A DNA stretch of 64,000 nucleotides, taken from RPQJ01 sp052035645. GTDB lineage: Bacteria > Pseudomonadota > Gammaproteobacteria > Steroidobacterales > Steroidobacteraceae. The position numbers and the translations under genes are program-made. The notes below the pieces were generated by a model. The model worked only from the letters and a program-made list of their open reading frames with translations. It was not told the DNA's origin and made no database searches. The first letter of the stretch is position 1. The number at the start of each line of letters is the position of its first letter. Shown here in pieces: positions 36,695 through 45,175 of this stretch. Where the stretch lies: the NCBI GenBank assembly GCA_052035645.1, contig JBPOHK010000027.1, positions 1 through 64,000 on the forward strand. The letters are read 5' to 3'.

Positions 36695-37498
36695 TTACTT
36701 GCGCACCATGACGAGCGTGGCCTTCTTGACCGAGCTGCCGTCCGCGCCGCACTCGTACTTGAGCATGTCGTACTGCGCCTGCGCCTCCTCCGGCTTGCCC
36801 TCGCCCTTCGGCGCGAGGATGTCCATCACGTGCGGGTCGCAGTCGGAGTCGTTGCCGCCGCCGAAGCGGTGCTGGCCCTCGAACTCGTTGACCTTGCGCG
36901 TCAGCAGGTCGGACTTGTCCGGGAAGCCCTCGTTCGACTGCACGACCACCTGGTAGCCCCACTTCGACGGATCGCCGCCGCCGAGCTCCTCGAGCTTCAC
37001 CTTGCCGCTGATGGTCTTGCCGGCGCCGGCCGTGCGACGCGGCACGACGATGTCCGCGAGCAGGTTCGCGGCCTTGGCCTTCACCTCGGCCATGACGCGC
37101 GACTGCGGCTGCGGCGAGAGGATCACGACCTTGTCCCAGGCGCTGTCGGCGGCGAACTGCACGTTGAGGCCGGGCAGCCCCTCGGTGTGACCGCCTTCCT
37201 TCGTGTCGATGAACACGAACACCATCTGCGTGGCGAAGCCGACGCCCATGCCCCACGGGTCGGCGAGGCGGTCGTTCACCGTCACGCGCATGTCGGGGCT
37301 GTCGCCGCCGGTGACCTCGAACTCGACGAGGTCGAACGAGCCCGGCGTGTAGACGGCGTCGGTCGGGTACGTGTAGGTGCCGGGCCCCTTGTCGTCGCCC
37401 GTCGGATCCTGGAACTTGACGCCCTCGGCGCGCGCGGCGCCTGCCAGCGCGAGCCCCATCGCCAGTGCAACCACGGAAACGCGAGCCTTGGTGTTCAT
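36695..37498 (-). CDS. Secreted Glucodextran_C-family protein
   Basis: 267 residues with AGAGGG before ATG 37498. After a signal peptide (VVALAMGLALAGAARA) the Glucodextranase C-terminal domain is clear: KFQDPTGDDKGPGTYTYPTD, FDLVEFEVTGG, NDRLADPWGMGVGFATQMVF, VFIDTKEGGHTEGLPGLNVQF and WGYQVVVQSNEGF. Two late cysteines (SDCDPHV and KYECGAD) may form a disulfide. This domain normally trails amylolytic enzymes or S-layer-linked pullulanases and is thought to bind glucan or surface. Here it stands free between the inner-membrane permeases and the outer-membrane channel, suggesting a periplasmic or surface glucan-binding accessory. Confidence 0.78.
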   Translation of the reverse strand: MNTKARVSVVALAMGLALAGAARAEGVKFQDPTGDDKGPGTYTYPTDAVYTPGSFDLVEFEVTGGDSPDMRVTVNDRLADPWGMGVGFATQMVFVFIDTKEGGHTEGLPGLNVQFAADSAWDKVVILSPQPQSRVMAEVKAKAANLLADIVVPRRTAGAGKTISGKVKLEELGGGDPSKWGYQVVVQSNEGFPDKSDLLTRKVNEFEGQHRFGGGNDSDCDPHVMDILAPKGEGKPEEAQAQYDMLKYECGADGSSVKKATLVMVRK

Positions 37499-37551
37499 TG
37501 CGAATCCCTCTCTGACAACTGGTGCGACGCCCCCGCGAGGGGCCCGGTTCT

Positions 37552-38433
37552 TCATCCCTTCACGCCGCCGGCCGTGAGGCCGGAGACCAGGTATTTCTGC
37601 AGGAACAGGAACAGCACGACGACCGGCACCGACACGATGATCGATCCGGCCGCGAAGTAACCCCACTGCGAGGTGAACCCTCCCACGAAAAACTTCAGCC
37701 CCACCGGCGCGGTGTACTTGGCCTCTTCCTCGAGGAAGGTCGCCGCGAGGATGAACTCGTTCCATCCGGTCATGAACGAGAACAGCGCGGTGACGGCCAC
37801 GGCAGGCTTCGCGAGCGGCAGGATGATCCGGAAGAAGATCGTCTGCCGCGAGGCGCCGTCCATGATCGCCGACTCCTCGATTTCCAGCGGGATCGTATCG
37901 AAGTATCCCTTCAGCATCCATACGCAGAAAGGGATGGCGGTGACGGAGTACACCAGCACCAGCCCGATGAAGGAATTGCCGAGCTTCAGCCAGCTCACGA
38001 TGATGATGTACAGGGGCACCAGCAGCAGGGTGCCGGGGAACATCTGGGAGACCAGGAAGGACATCATGCCGGCCTGCCGCCCCGGGAAGCGGAAGCGGGA
38101 GAAGGCGTAGGCGGCCGTGCAGGCCAGGAACACCCCGACGACGGTCGTGGCCGTTGCGACGATGGCGCTGTTGAGCATCCAGGTGAGGAACGGCTGCTCC
38201 GTCAGCACGTCCACGAAGTTCTTCATGGACACGGTCTCGGGCCAGGGGACGATGGCCCGGAACCGGTCCAGGAAGCCCGGGTCGGGCGGGACGTCGGCGA
38301 ACGCGAGGTTCTGGGTGCCCGAGAACGCCACGCTGACCACCCACAGGACGGGGTAGATGGCCAGCAGCGTGAAGGTGGCCAGGAACACGTGCAGGAGCAC
38401 GTGCGGGGCGTCCTTGCGGCGGGCGTCGCTCAT
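37552..38433 (-). CDS. malG: Maltose/maltodextrin ABC transporter permease MalG
   Basis: 293 residues, six membrane helices. The cytoplasmic EAA loop is present (EIEESAIMDGASRQTIFFRI), which docks to the MalK ATPase. The terminal KYLVSGLTAGGVKG is typical of MalG, whose C-terminus reaches into the MalK dimer interface. Start ATG 38433 overlaps the malF stop by 4 bases (ATGA). Confidence 0.94.
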   Translation of the reverse strand: MSDARRKDAPHVLLHVFLATFTLLAIYPVLWVVSVAFSGTQNLAFADVPPDPGFLDRFRAIVPWPETVSMKNFVDVLTEQPFLTWMLNSAIVATATTVVGVFLACTAAYAFSRFRFPGRQAGMMSFLVSQMFPGTLLLVPLYIIIVSWLKLGNSFIGLVLVYSVTAIPFCVWMLKGYFDTIPLEIEESAIMDGASRQTIFFRIILPLAKPAVAVTALFSFMTGWNEFILAATFLEEEAKYTAPVGLKFFVGGFTSQWGYFAAGSIIVSVPVVVLFLFLQKYLVSGLTAGGVKG

Positions 38434-40457
38434 GCGTTCACCGCCTCCGTGGCGCGGGTCATGCGGGTCTGGAAGACCCCGTAGACGAGCAGGATGAGGA
38501 AGATCACCACGGAGTAGGCCGCCGAGTAGGCGTAGCGGTACTCCTCGAAGGCGATCTTGTAGGCCTTGGTGATCAGGATCTCGTTGGCCCCGGCCGGCTC
38601 GCCGCCGGAGACCAGGTAGATCACGTTGAACATGTTGAAGGTCCACACGACCGAGAGCACCACGGCCGGCACCAGCGTGGGCTTCAGCAGCGGCAGCGTG
38701 ATGCGCCAGAACTGCTGCGAGCGGGTGGCGCCCTCCACCGTGGCCGCCTCGTACATGTCCGCCGAGATGGACTGCAGCCCGCCCAGGATGACGACCATCA
38801 TGAACGGGAAGCTCAGCCAGCCGTTGGTCGCGAGGCCGGTCAGGAACGAGGTGAACACCCCGTCGAACCACTTGACCGGCTCGCCACCGAACATCTGGAT
38901 CGCCTGGTTGATGGCGCCGAACTGCTGGTGGAACAGCGCCTTCCAGATCAGCGCGGTGATGTAGTTCGGGATCGCCCAGGGCAGGATCAGCAGCACGCGG
39001 TAGACGGCCTTGAAGCGCAGTCCGGGCGTGTTGAGCGCCAGCGCCAGGATCATCCCGAGCACCACGCCCACGGTGACGTTCGAGACCGTCCAGCAGACCG
39101 TGATGAACAGCGTCCAGTAGAAGTTCTGGTAGTTGATCGCCCAGCCCGCGGCGGTGTGCTTCGCCACCGCCGTGTCGCCGATGATGTCGGTGTAGTTCTG
39201 CAGGCCGACCCACAGGTCGCTGAGCGGCAGGTTGGTGTTGAAGATGGTCTGGCCCGTGAACGACAGCGTGATGCCGTACAGGAACGGGAAGAACACCAGC
39301 ACCAGCATGCCGAGCATCGCCGGGGTGACGTACAGGTAGGCGGCGCGGTGCTCGGCGATCGTCTCGCGCAGCCGGCGCGCGGCGCCGCTCGCGAAGAAGG
39401 CGAGGATGACCGCGCCGAGCGCGAACGTGCCCCACATCGCCCGCTGGAAGGGCGACACGAACCCCGCGATCGCCCGTTCCGCCGCGGCGGCGTCGGGCCT
39501 GCCGTCGGCGCCCAGCAGGGCCCGCGGCCGCTGGAACACGTCCACGTCCCAGCGGGCCGGGTCGGCCGCCGCGGCGGCCCCCTCGCCCGCCACCCGGGCC
39601 CGCAGCGCCTGGTACTCGGCGGCGATCCCGGCGTTCCCGGCGGCCGCCATGGACTGCAGCCCGCCCGTCGCCCGGCCCGCGTAGGCGTACCAGGCGGCGG
39701 CAAACAGGCCGAGCGCCAGCGCGAACAGGATCCAGCGCGAGGCGCCGGCGGGCTCGCCCAGGCGGTTCATCAGGAAGGCGACGCCGAGCAGCACGGCGAC
39801 CGGTGCCAGCACCAGCAGCCAGATGGGCACGGGCGCCGCCGGCAGCGAACCGCCCGACGGGCCGACGCTGCTCTCGCGCTGCACGAACCCGGCGATCTCG
39901 CCGTCGACCACGTACGGCACGGCGACGCGCAGGCTGCCGGTGCCCGGCCGCGCCACGTCGATCTGCGGCTTGCGGAACACGCCCTCGGAGCGGTTGGTGT
40001 CCGCCGCGGCGCGCAGTTCCTTGCCGAGGTCGAACAGCCACTTCTCTTCCCGGGTCAGCCGTCGCGGCAGTTCGCCCTGCTGGTCCGCCGGGTAGGTGGA
40101 GGCGAGCAGCCGGGCGCCGCCGATGCGCACCACGCGCACCCGGTCCTCGCCCGGCGAATCGCCGACCCACTTCGCGACCGCCGGCTGCAGGTCCGTCGGG
40201 TCGTCGCCGGTCGCCGCGACCCGCGCCGACACGAATTCCGCCAGCGCCGACGCCTCGAGGATCGCGGCACGCGACTGCGCACCCTCGGCGAGGCTGAGCG
40301 TGGCCTGCCGGTGGAACCCGTTGCCGAGCAGGCCCGCCGCGAGCAGCGCCAGCAGCAGCCCGAGCGCCGCCGGCTGCAACGCGAAGCGCAGCGCCCGCCG
40401 CGCCGGCGTGTCGGCCGCGGCGCGGTGCACGGTCTGCGCGTGGGCGAGCTGGTTCAT
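38430..40457 (-). CDS. malF: Maltose/maltodextrin ABC transporter permease MalF with extra N-terminal extracytoplasmic domain
   Basis: 675 residues, against about 514 in E. coli. The permease core (about 370-675) has six helices and the EAA loop EAATVEGATRSQQFWRITLP. It is preceded by an unusual region: helix 1 (about 26-45), a periplasmic domain of about 160 residues that resembles a Cache-like sensor (LEASALAEFVSARV, VRVVRIGGARLLAS, LRVAVPYVVDGEIAGFVQ), helices near 212-232 and 240-260, a second extracytoplasmic segment, and a helix near 340-362. E. coli MalF instead has a P2 loop between helices 3 and 4. The added part may contact the binding protein or sense ligand; this is inference. Confidence 0.9.
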   Translation of the reverse strand: MNQLAHAQTVHRAAADTPARRALRFALQPAALGLLLALLAAGLLGNGFHRQATLSLAEGAQSRAAILEASALAEFVSARVAATGDDPTDLQPAVAKWVGDSPGEDRVRVVRIGGARLLASTYPADQQGELPRRLTREEKWLFDLGKELRAAADTNRSEGVFRKPQIDVARPGTGSLRVAVPYVVDGEIAGFVQRESSVGPSGGSLPAAPVPIWLLVLAPVAVLLGVAFLMNRLGEPAGASRWILFALALGLFAAAWYAYAGRATGGLQSMAAAGNAGIAAEYQALRARVAGEGAAAAADPARWDVDVFQRPRALLGADGRPDAAAAERAIAGFVSPFQRAMWGTFALGAVILAFFASGAARRLRETIAEHRAAYLYVTPAMLGMLVLVFFPFLYGITLSFTGQTIFNTNLPLSDLWVGLQNYTDIIGDTAVAKHTAAGWAINYQNFYWTLFITVCWTVSNVTVGVVLGMILALALNTPGLRFKAVYRVLLILPWAIPNYITALIWKALFHQQFGAINQAIQMFGGEPVKWFDGVFTSFLTGLATNGWLSFPFMMVVILGGLQSISADMYEAATVEGATRSQQFWRITLPLLKPTLVPAVVLSVVWTFNMFNVIYLVSGGEPAGANEILITKAYKIAFEEYRYAYSAAYSVVIFLILLVYGVFQTRMTRATEAVNA

Positions 40458-40467
40458 GGCCGCGGGG

Positions 40468-41694
40468 TCATTTCCCCTGGCGCAGCTTGGCGATGCTGGT
40501 CTTCACCGTCGCCTGCGCTTCCTTGAACGCCTGCTCGGGTGTCGCCGAGCCCTTGACGATCTTGTTCATCGCCGTCGTCACCGGCGACCACATCAGGGTC
40601 ATCTCGGCGTAGTTCGGCATCGGGATCGCCGTCTCGAGCTGGCGCCGGAAGCCCTGGATGGTCGGGTTCGCCTTCACGCGCGGGTCGTCGTAGACGGCCC
40701 GGTTGGTCGGCAGCTGGCCGCCCTCGGTCGCGAGGACCAGGGCCGCCTCGCGACTGACCAGGAACGACGCGAAGTCGTAGGCCTTCTCCTTGTTCGCGGA
40801 GCCGGCCGACACGTACACGCCCTCGACGGTGAGCCAGGGGCGCATCGGCTTGCCGCCCGCCTCGTCCACGGTGGGCAGCGGGGCCACGGCGTACTTCACC
40901 TTGTCCTGCACTTCGCCGAGGAACCACGGGCCCGAGAACACGATGGCCGCCTTGCCGTCGTTGAACAGGCTGGCGATGAGCGTCGAGGACGGGTCGGCCG
41001 GCAGGATGCCGTCCGCCTTGTACCACTTGAGCATGGTCTTCACGGCCGCGACGTTCTGCGGCAGGTCGATGGTCGGCACGGCGCCCGGCCCGAACACCTG
41101 GCCGCCGTAGGCGTTCATCAGCGCGGCGTGGAAGAAGAAGTTCGAGTACTCGTAGGCGAGCCCGAAGCGGCCGGTCTTCGCGTCGGTCATCGACTTCGCG
41201 AGCTTCACGAGCTCGCCGGTCGTCTTCGGCGGGGTCTTCACCAGCGCCGTGTTGTAGATCATCGCGATGCTCTTGTAGTTGAGCGGCAGCCCGTAGACCG
41301 TGTCGCGATACGTCATCGCCTTCATCATGCCGGGCACCAGCTGCGCGGTGACCTTGTCGTCGAGGAAGAAGTCGATCGGCTCGATGGTCTGGCCCGCCTC
41401 GACCCAGCCGCCGAGGCGGTCCTGGGCGAAGATGAAGACATCCGGGCCCTTGCCGCGCGGCACGGACGCCGAGATCTTGTCGGCGTAGGCGTCGTACGGC
41501 ACCGCGAGCGTGCGCACGGCGACGTCCTTCTGCTTCGAGTTGTACATCGCGACGACCTTCTCGAAGGCCGTCTTCTCGTCGCCGCGGTAGGCGTGCCAGA
41601 CCGTGAGTTCGGTGGCGGCCTGTGCGAGGTTGCCGAGCAGCAATGCGGCGGCGGCGAGCAGGCCGGAGAGGATTGCGGTTCGATTGAAAGTCAT
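40468..41694 (-). CDS. malE: Periplasmic maltose/maltodextrin-binding protein MalE
   Basis: 408 residues with GGAG before the ATG and a cleavable signal peptide (LSGLLAAAALLLGNLAQAA). The family 1 solute-binding pattern is seen: ELTVWHAYRGDEKTAFEKVV, GKGPDVFIFAQDRLGGWVEAG, YGLPLNYKSIAMIYNTALV, AAIVFSGPWFLGEV and the late AIPMPNYAEMTLMWSP. No lipobox, so it should be soluble in the periplasm. It delivers maltodextrins to MalFGK. Located between malK and malF. Confidence 0.93.
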   Translation of the reverse strand: MTFNRTAILSGLLAAAALLLGNLAQAATELTVWHAYRGDEKTAFEKVVAMYNSKQKDVAVRTLAVPYDAYADKISASVPRGKGPDVFIFAQDRLGGWVEAGQTIEPIDFFLDDKVTAQLVPGMMKAMTYRDTVYGLPLNYKSIAMIYNTALVKTPPKTTGELVKLAKSMTDAKTGRFGLAYEYSNFFFHAALMNAYGGQVFGPGAVPTIDLPQNVAAVKTMLKWYKADGILPADPSSTLIASLFNDGKAAIVFSGPWFLGEVQDKVKYAVAPLPTVDEAGGKPMRPWLTVEGVYVSAGSANKEKAYDFASFLVSREAALVLATEGGQLPTNRAVYDDPRVKANPTIQGFRRQLETAIPMPNYAEMTLMWSPVTTAMNKIVKGSATPEQAFKEAQATVKTSIAKLRQGK

Positions 41695-41721
41695 GCCGTT
41701 GCTCCGCGTGCGGGGCCGCCC

Positions 41722-42834
41722 TCAGCCGGGCAGCCGCTGTTCCGTGTCGGGGTCGAAGAGGTGGATGGCGTTGCAGTCCATGGCGAGGTCGATGCGCTCG
41801 CCGAAGCGCGGGATGCGGTGCGCGCCGAGCTTGGCGATCACCGTCTCCTCGCCGGCCTTGAAGTGCACGATCACCTCGTGGCCGATGGTCTCGACGATGT
41901 CGACGTTGCCGCCGAGGCCCGCCGTCAGCGTCCAGGGGTGGGCCGCCGCCTCGCCCACGTGCTCGGGACGGATGCCCATGAGCAGCGGGCGGCCGGCATA
42001 GGGCTTCACGCCCGCGCGCCAGGCGTCGGGCACCGGCACCTCGAAGCCCGCGGCGGCGAGGCGCGTGCCGTCGGCGTTCACCGTGGCCTTGAGCATGTTC
42101 ATGTTCGGCGTGCCGATGAAGCGCGCGACGAAGACGTTCTGCGGCCGGTCGTACAGCTCGAGCGGCGTGCCCACCTGCTTGAGGTTGCTGCGCCGCTCCT
42201 TGCCCATCGGCGCGAGCACGCAGATGCGGTGGCCGAGGGTCATGGCCTCGATCTGGTCGTGCGTGACGTAGACCGTGGTGGTCTGCAGCCGGTGCTGCAG
42301 CTTGGCGATCTCGGCCCGCATCTGCACGCGCAGCTCGGCGTCGAGGTTCGACAGCGGCTCGTCGAACAGGAACACCGAGGGCTTGCGCACGATGGCGCGG
42401 CCGAGCGCGACGCGCTGGCGCTGGCCGCCCGACAGCGCCTTGGGCTTGCGGTCGAGCAGCGGCCTGAGTCCGAGGATGCCGGCCGCCTCGTCGACCAGGC
42501 GGTTGATCTCGTCGGGCGGGACCTTGCGGATCTGCAGGCCGAAGGCGATGTTCTCGCGCACCGTCATGTGCGGGTAGAGCGCGTAGCTCTGGAACACCAT
42601 GGCGACGTCGCGGTCCTTCGGGTGCACGTCGTTCACGACGCGGTCGCCGATGACGAGCGAGCCCTCGCTGGGCTCCTCCAGGCCCGCGATCATGCGCAGC
42701 GCCGTCGACTTGCCGCAGCCCGAGGGGCCGACGAACACCATGAACTCGTGGTCGTGGATCTCGAGGTCGAGCTGCTCGATGACGCTCACGTCGCCGAAGC
42801 GCTTCGCGATCCCCTGGAATGCAATTCGCGCCAT
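41722..42834 (-). CDS. malK: Sugar ABC transporter ATPase MalK/UgpC
   Basis: 370 residues. Walker A GPSGCGKST, Q-loop VFQSYALYP, signature LSGGQRQRVALGRAI, Walker B VFLFDEPLSNLD and switch His VYVTHDQIEA are all intact. The C-terminal TOBE/regulatory domain (about 240-370, including MGIRPEHVGEA) is typical of CUT1 sugar importers. It powers MalFG uptake of maltodextrins and could serve other CUT1 permeases too. It begins 11 bases after the amylase stop. Confidence 0.95.
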   Translation of the reverse strand: MARIAFQGIAKRFGDVSVIEQLDLEIHDHEFMVFVGPSGCGKSTALRMIAGLEEPSEGSLVIGDRVVNDVHPKDRDVAMVFQSYALYPHMTVRENIAFGLQIRKVPPDEINRLVDEAAGILGLRPLLDRKPKALSGGQRQRVALGRAIVRKPSVFLFDEPLSNLDAELRVQMRAEIAKLQHRLQTTTVYVTHDQIEAMTLGHRICVLAPMGKERRSNLKQVGTPLELYDRPQNVFVARFIGTPNMNMLKATVNADGTRLAAAGFEVPVPDAWRAGVKPYAGRPLLMGIRPEHVGEAAAHPWTLTAGLGGNVDIVETIGHEVIVHFKAGEETVIAKLGAHRIPRFGERIDLAMDCNAIHLFDPDTEQRLPG

Positions 42835-42845
42835 GGGCTGTCCGT

Positions 42846-44450
42846 TCAGGTTCGCTGGAGGAAGACGGCCGCGGTGCGCGCCGGCACGGTGACGGCGATC
42901 CGGCCGAGGTCGACGTCGACGGTCGCGCCCGAGAGGGCCTCGATCGCGCGCGTCTTCGCGCCCCAGGCAGCCGGGGCGTCGACGACGGAGGTGATGGTGG
43001 TCCGGCCGCGGTTGATCGCGACCACGACGGAGTTGCCGCTCGCGGCGTCGGTGCGCTCGAACACGAGCAGGTCGCTGTCGGCCGAGAGCTTCCTGAAGGT
43101 GCCCGCGGACAGCGCGGGATTGGCGCGGCGCAGCTCGATGAGCCGGCGGTAGTACGCGCGCATGTCCTCGTCGCGCGCGAGGCCCTTGCCGGGCTGCACG
43201 GCGCGCTTGCCCCAGGGCATGTCGCCGCGGTTGAGCGGCCACGCGCTGCCGCCGCGGGCGACTTCCTCGCCGTAGTAGATCGTCGGGATGCCGGCCGAGG
43301 TCATCTGCAGGGCGACGCAGAGCTTGAACGCCTGCTTGTCGCCGCCGAGGTTGGCGAGCGCCATGGGTTCGTCGTGCGAAGAGAGGTAGTGGGCCAGCAG
43401 GTGGCCTTGGTGCACCTTGTGGCGCTTCTCGAGATACGAGGCGAAGGCGACCGTGCGGCCCTTGCCCTGCACGAAGCTCTCGCAACTGCCCTTGAACGTG
43501 AAGTCGAAGCCCGCGTCCATCTCGTCGTCGGCGAAGTACTCCTCGAGCACCGTCGCCGAGCCGCCCCACACCTCGGCCAGCAGGAAAAAGCCCGGCCCGA
43601 GGCGCTCGCGGGTGGCCGCGCGGTGGCGCCGCCAGAACTCGTGCTCGACGTGCTTGACCGTGTCGAGGCGGAAGCCGTCGAGGCCGACGCGCTGCGCGAG
43701 CCCGAGGTGCGCGGCGAGCAGGTAATCCTGCACCTCCGGCAATTCCGTCCTCAGGTCCGGCAGGCCGCCCACCTGGCAGTGCAGCGCGTCCTCGGCGCAC
43801 TCGACCGGCCGCGTGCGGATCCAGCCCTTCGTGGCGGCGTCCCGCGTGTAGCTCGCGTCGTAGCCCACGTGGTTGTAGACCACGTCGAGCAGCACCTTCA
43901 TGCCGCGTGCGTGCGCCGCCTCGACGAGCGCCTTCAGGTCGGCCTCGCTGCCGAAATGCGGATCGAGCCGCGTGAAGTCGTCGGCCCAGTAGCCGTGGAA
44001 GCCGCAGTGCTCGAACCAGCCGCCGGGCACGGTGATCCCGACCGGCGCCTGCGACGGCGGGCAGTAATCGATCTGCTTCACGACCGGCGTGATCCAGATC
44101 GCCGTGGCGCCGAGGCTCGCGATCTCGTCGAGCTGCTGCGTGAGGCCCTTCAGGTCGCCGCCGTGCCAGCCGCCCGGATTGCCGGGGTCGACCTTGTCGT
44201 CGTTCGCGCCGTCGCCGTTCGCCCAGCGATCGAGGATGACGAAGTAGAGGACAGCGTCGGACCAGTCGCGCTGCGGCCGGACCTGGACCGGGCCGGCCAT
44301 CGCGGAGGGCGCCGTGCCTTGTGGCGACGTTCCCGCGCAGGCCGACAGCGCCGCGACGGCCGCGAGCACCATGGCGCGGCCGGCCAGACGGACGCCCCGG
44401 ACGTGCCGGCGACCGACGGCAAACGCTTCCCACTGCCTCCGTGTGCGCAT
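42846..44450 (-). CDS. Periplasmic/outer-membrane alpha-amylase family GH13 lipoprotein
   Basis: 534 residues from ATG 44450; in-frame ATGs at 44492 and 44372 are alternatives. A signal ending in LSACAG (lipobox) suggests lipid anchoring. The GH13 barrel has all active residues: LLDVVYNHVG, nucleophile Asp in GFRLDTVKHVEHEF, acid/base Glu in LLAEVWGG and Asp in YLSSHDEPMALAN. The early DAVLYFVILDRWANGDGAND and calcium-site-like GGWHGGDLKG are typical of periplasmic or surface amylases and cyclomaltodextrinases. It would cut starch or dextrins to sizes the channel and Mal transporter accept. First gene of the maltodextrin unit. Confidence 0.9.
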   Translation of the reverse strand: MRTRRQWEAFAVGRRHVRGVRLAGRAMVLAAVAALSACAGTSPQGTAPSAMAGPVQVRPQRDWSDAVLYFVILDRWANGDGANDDKVDPGNPGGWHGGDLKGLTQQLDEIASLGATAIWITPVVKQIDYCPPSQAPVGITVPGGWFEHCGFHGYWADDFTRLDPHFGSEADLKALVEAAHARGMKVLLDVVYNHVGYDASYTRDAATKGWIRTRPVECAEDALHCQVGGLPDLRTELPEVQDYLLAAHLGLAQRVGLDGFRLDTVKHVEHEFWRRHRAATRERLGPGFFLLAEVWGGSATVLEEYFADDEMDAGFDFTFKGSCESFVQGKGRTVAFASYLEKRHKVHQGHLLAHYLSSHDEPMALANLGGDKQAFKLCVALQMTSAGIPTIYYGEEVARGGSAWPLNRGDMPWGKRAVQPGKGLARDEDMRAYYRRLIELRRANPALSAGTFRKLSADSDLLVFERTDAASGNSVVVAINRGRTTITSVVDAPAAWGAKTRAIEALSGATVDVDLGRIAVTVPARTAAVFLQRT

Positions 44451-44500
44451 CGCCTGGACCGACCTGATGTTGTAGTTCTGCTGCGCCCGCATGGCGCGGC

Positions 44501-44547
44501 GTTCAGGGCAGCGTTGCACGGTGCATCGCAAAAAATCAACCCTGAAC
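44501..44547 (-). promoter_or_regulatory. Candidate operator dyads upstream of the amylase-mal unit
   Basis: Two nested dyads occur: GTTCAGGG (44501-44508) with CCCTGAAC (44540-44547), and TGCA-CGG-TGCA (44515-44525). They lie about 50-100 bases upstream of the chosen amylase start. No regulator gene (LacI/MalR or MalT) is in the window, so the binding factor is unknown; the outer arms could also form a leader hairpin. Confidence 0.4.
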
Positions 44548-44611
44548 AAATGCTTGCCGGGCCTTCAGGAACCGGGGATTTCAGCGTATTGCGCGCGCGT
44601 TCGCCGGCGCG

Positions 44612-44764
44612 TCAGAAGATCGTGTAGATGAGCGCGGCGAGGGCCGACTGTTGGCTCATGACGACAAGTCCGCCGAGCAGGACCAGCACCAGCACGATGG
44701 GCAGCAGCCAGAGCTTCTTGCGGACCTTCATGAACCGCCAGAGATCGCGCAGGAATTCGCCCAT
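44612..44764 (-). CDS. DUF5989-family small membrane protein
   Basis: 50 residues: a basic, aromatic amphipathic start (GEFLRDLWRFMKVRKKLWLL) and one membrane helix (PIVLVLVLLGGLVVM). This matches DUF5989, a short protein usually found next to SxtJ and a carbamoyltransferase. Its ATG at 44764 overlaps the sxtJ stop by one base (TGATG), so it is coupled. Function unknown; likely a subunit or assembly partner of the SxtJ membrane protein. Confidence 0.82.
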   Translation of the reverse strand: MGEFLRDLWRFMKVRKKLWLLPIVLVLVLLGGLVVMSQQSALAALIYTIF

Positions 44765-45168
44765 CAGAACGGCTCCTCGAGTCGCGTGACGTGGCCGTCC
44801 GGCACGCGGATGCGGTAAGTCGTGGCCTCCGGGTCGAAACCGGTGCGGTACTGCAGGCGGCCGAGCCGGCGCAGGACCCAGCCCATCGGCAGCAGGAGGC
44901 CAAAGTACACCAGTCCGAGCAGCAGCCAGGTGTTGACCGTGGCCAGCACGCGCGCGACGGGCACCAGCGCGCGGTGGACCGGCCAGACGCTCGGCGGCCA
45001 GACCCACGCGAGCGTGAGCAGGAGCCAGCCGGCGACCAGTGGCCACAGGGGCCGGGGCCGGTCGAACAGCCGGGGGACCAGGGCCCAGAACAGCCCGACC
45101 AGCAGCAGGGCCAGCCCGATGGCGAACCAGCGCAGGCCGCGGTGATCGTTGCGGTCGAGGATCTTCAT
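44764..45168 (-). CDS. SxtJ-family membrane protein
   Basis: 134 residues with three to four membrane helices (about 14-30, 41-57, 62-75 and 78-97) followed by a cytoplasmic tail ending DGHVTRLEEPF. The pattern, including LYFGLLLPMGWVLRRLGR-like text (VYFGLLLPMGWVLRRL), is that of the SxtJ family, first named in saxitoxin clusters but widespread next to NodU/CmcH carbamoyltransferases. It starts 7 bases after the carbamoyltransferase stop and overlaps the DUF5989 start. The role is unknown. Confidence 0.85.
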   Translation of the reverse strand: MKILDRNDHRGLRWFAIGLALLLVGLFWALVPRLFDRPRPLWPLVAGWLLLTLAWVWPPSVWPVHRALVPVARVLATVNTWLLLGLVYFGLLLPMGWVLRRLGRLQYRTGFDPEATTYRIRVPDGHVTRLEEPF

Positions 45169-45175
45169 CGGCGCC

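Noticed and set aside
33284..37660. A 1458-codon plus-strand frame across malQ 5' end, the channel and Glucodextran_C genes
   Set aside because: It spans several real minus-strand genes and has no recognisable motifs; a GC-rich antisense artefact.
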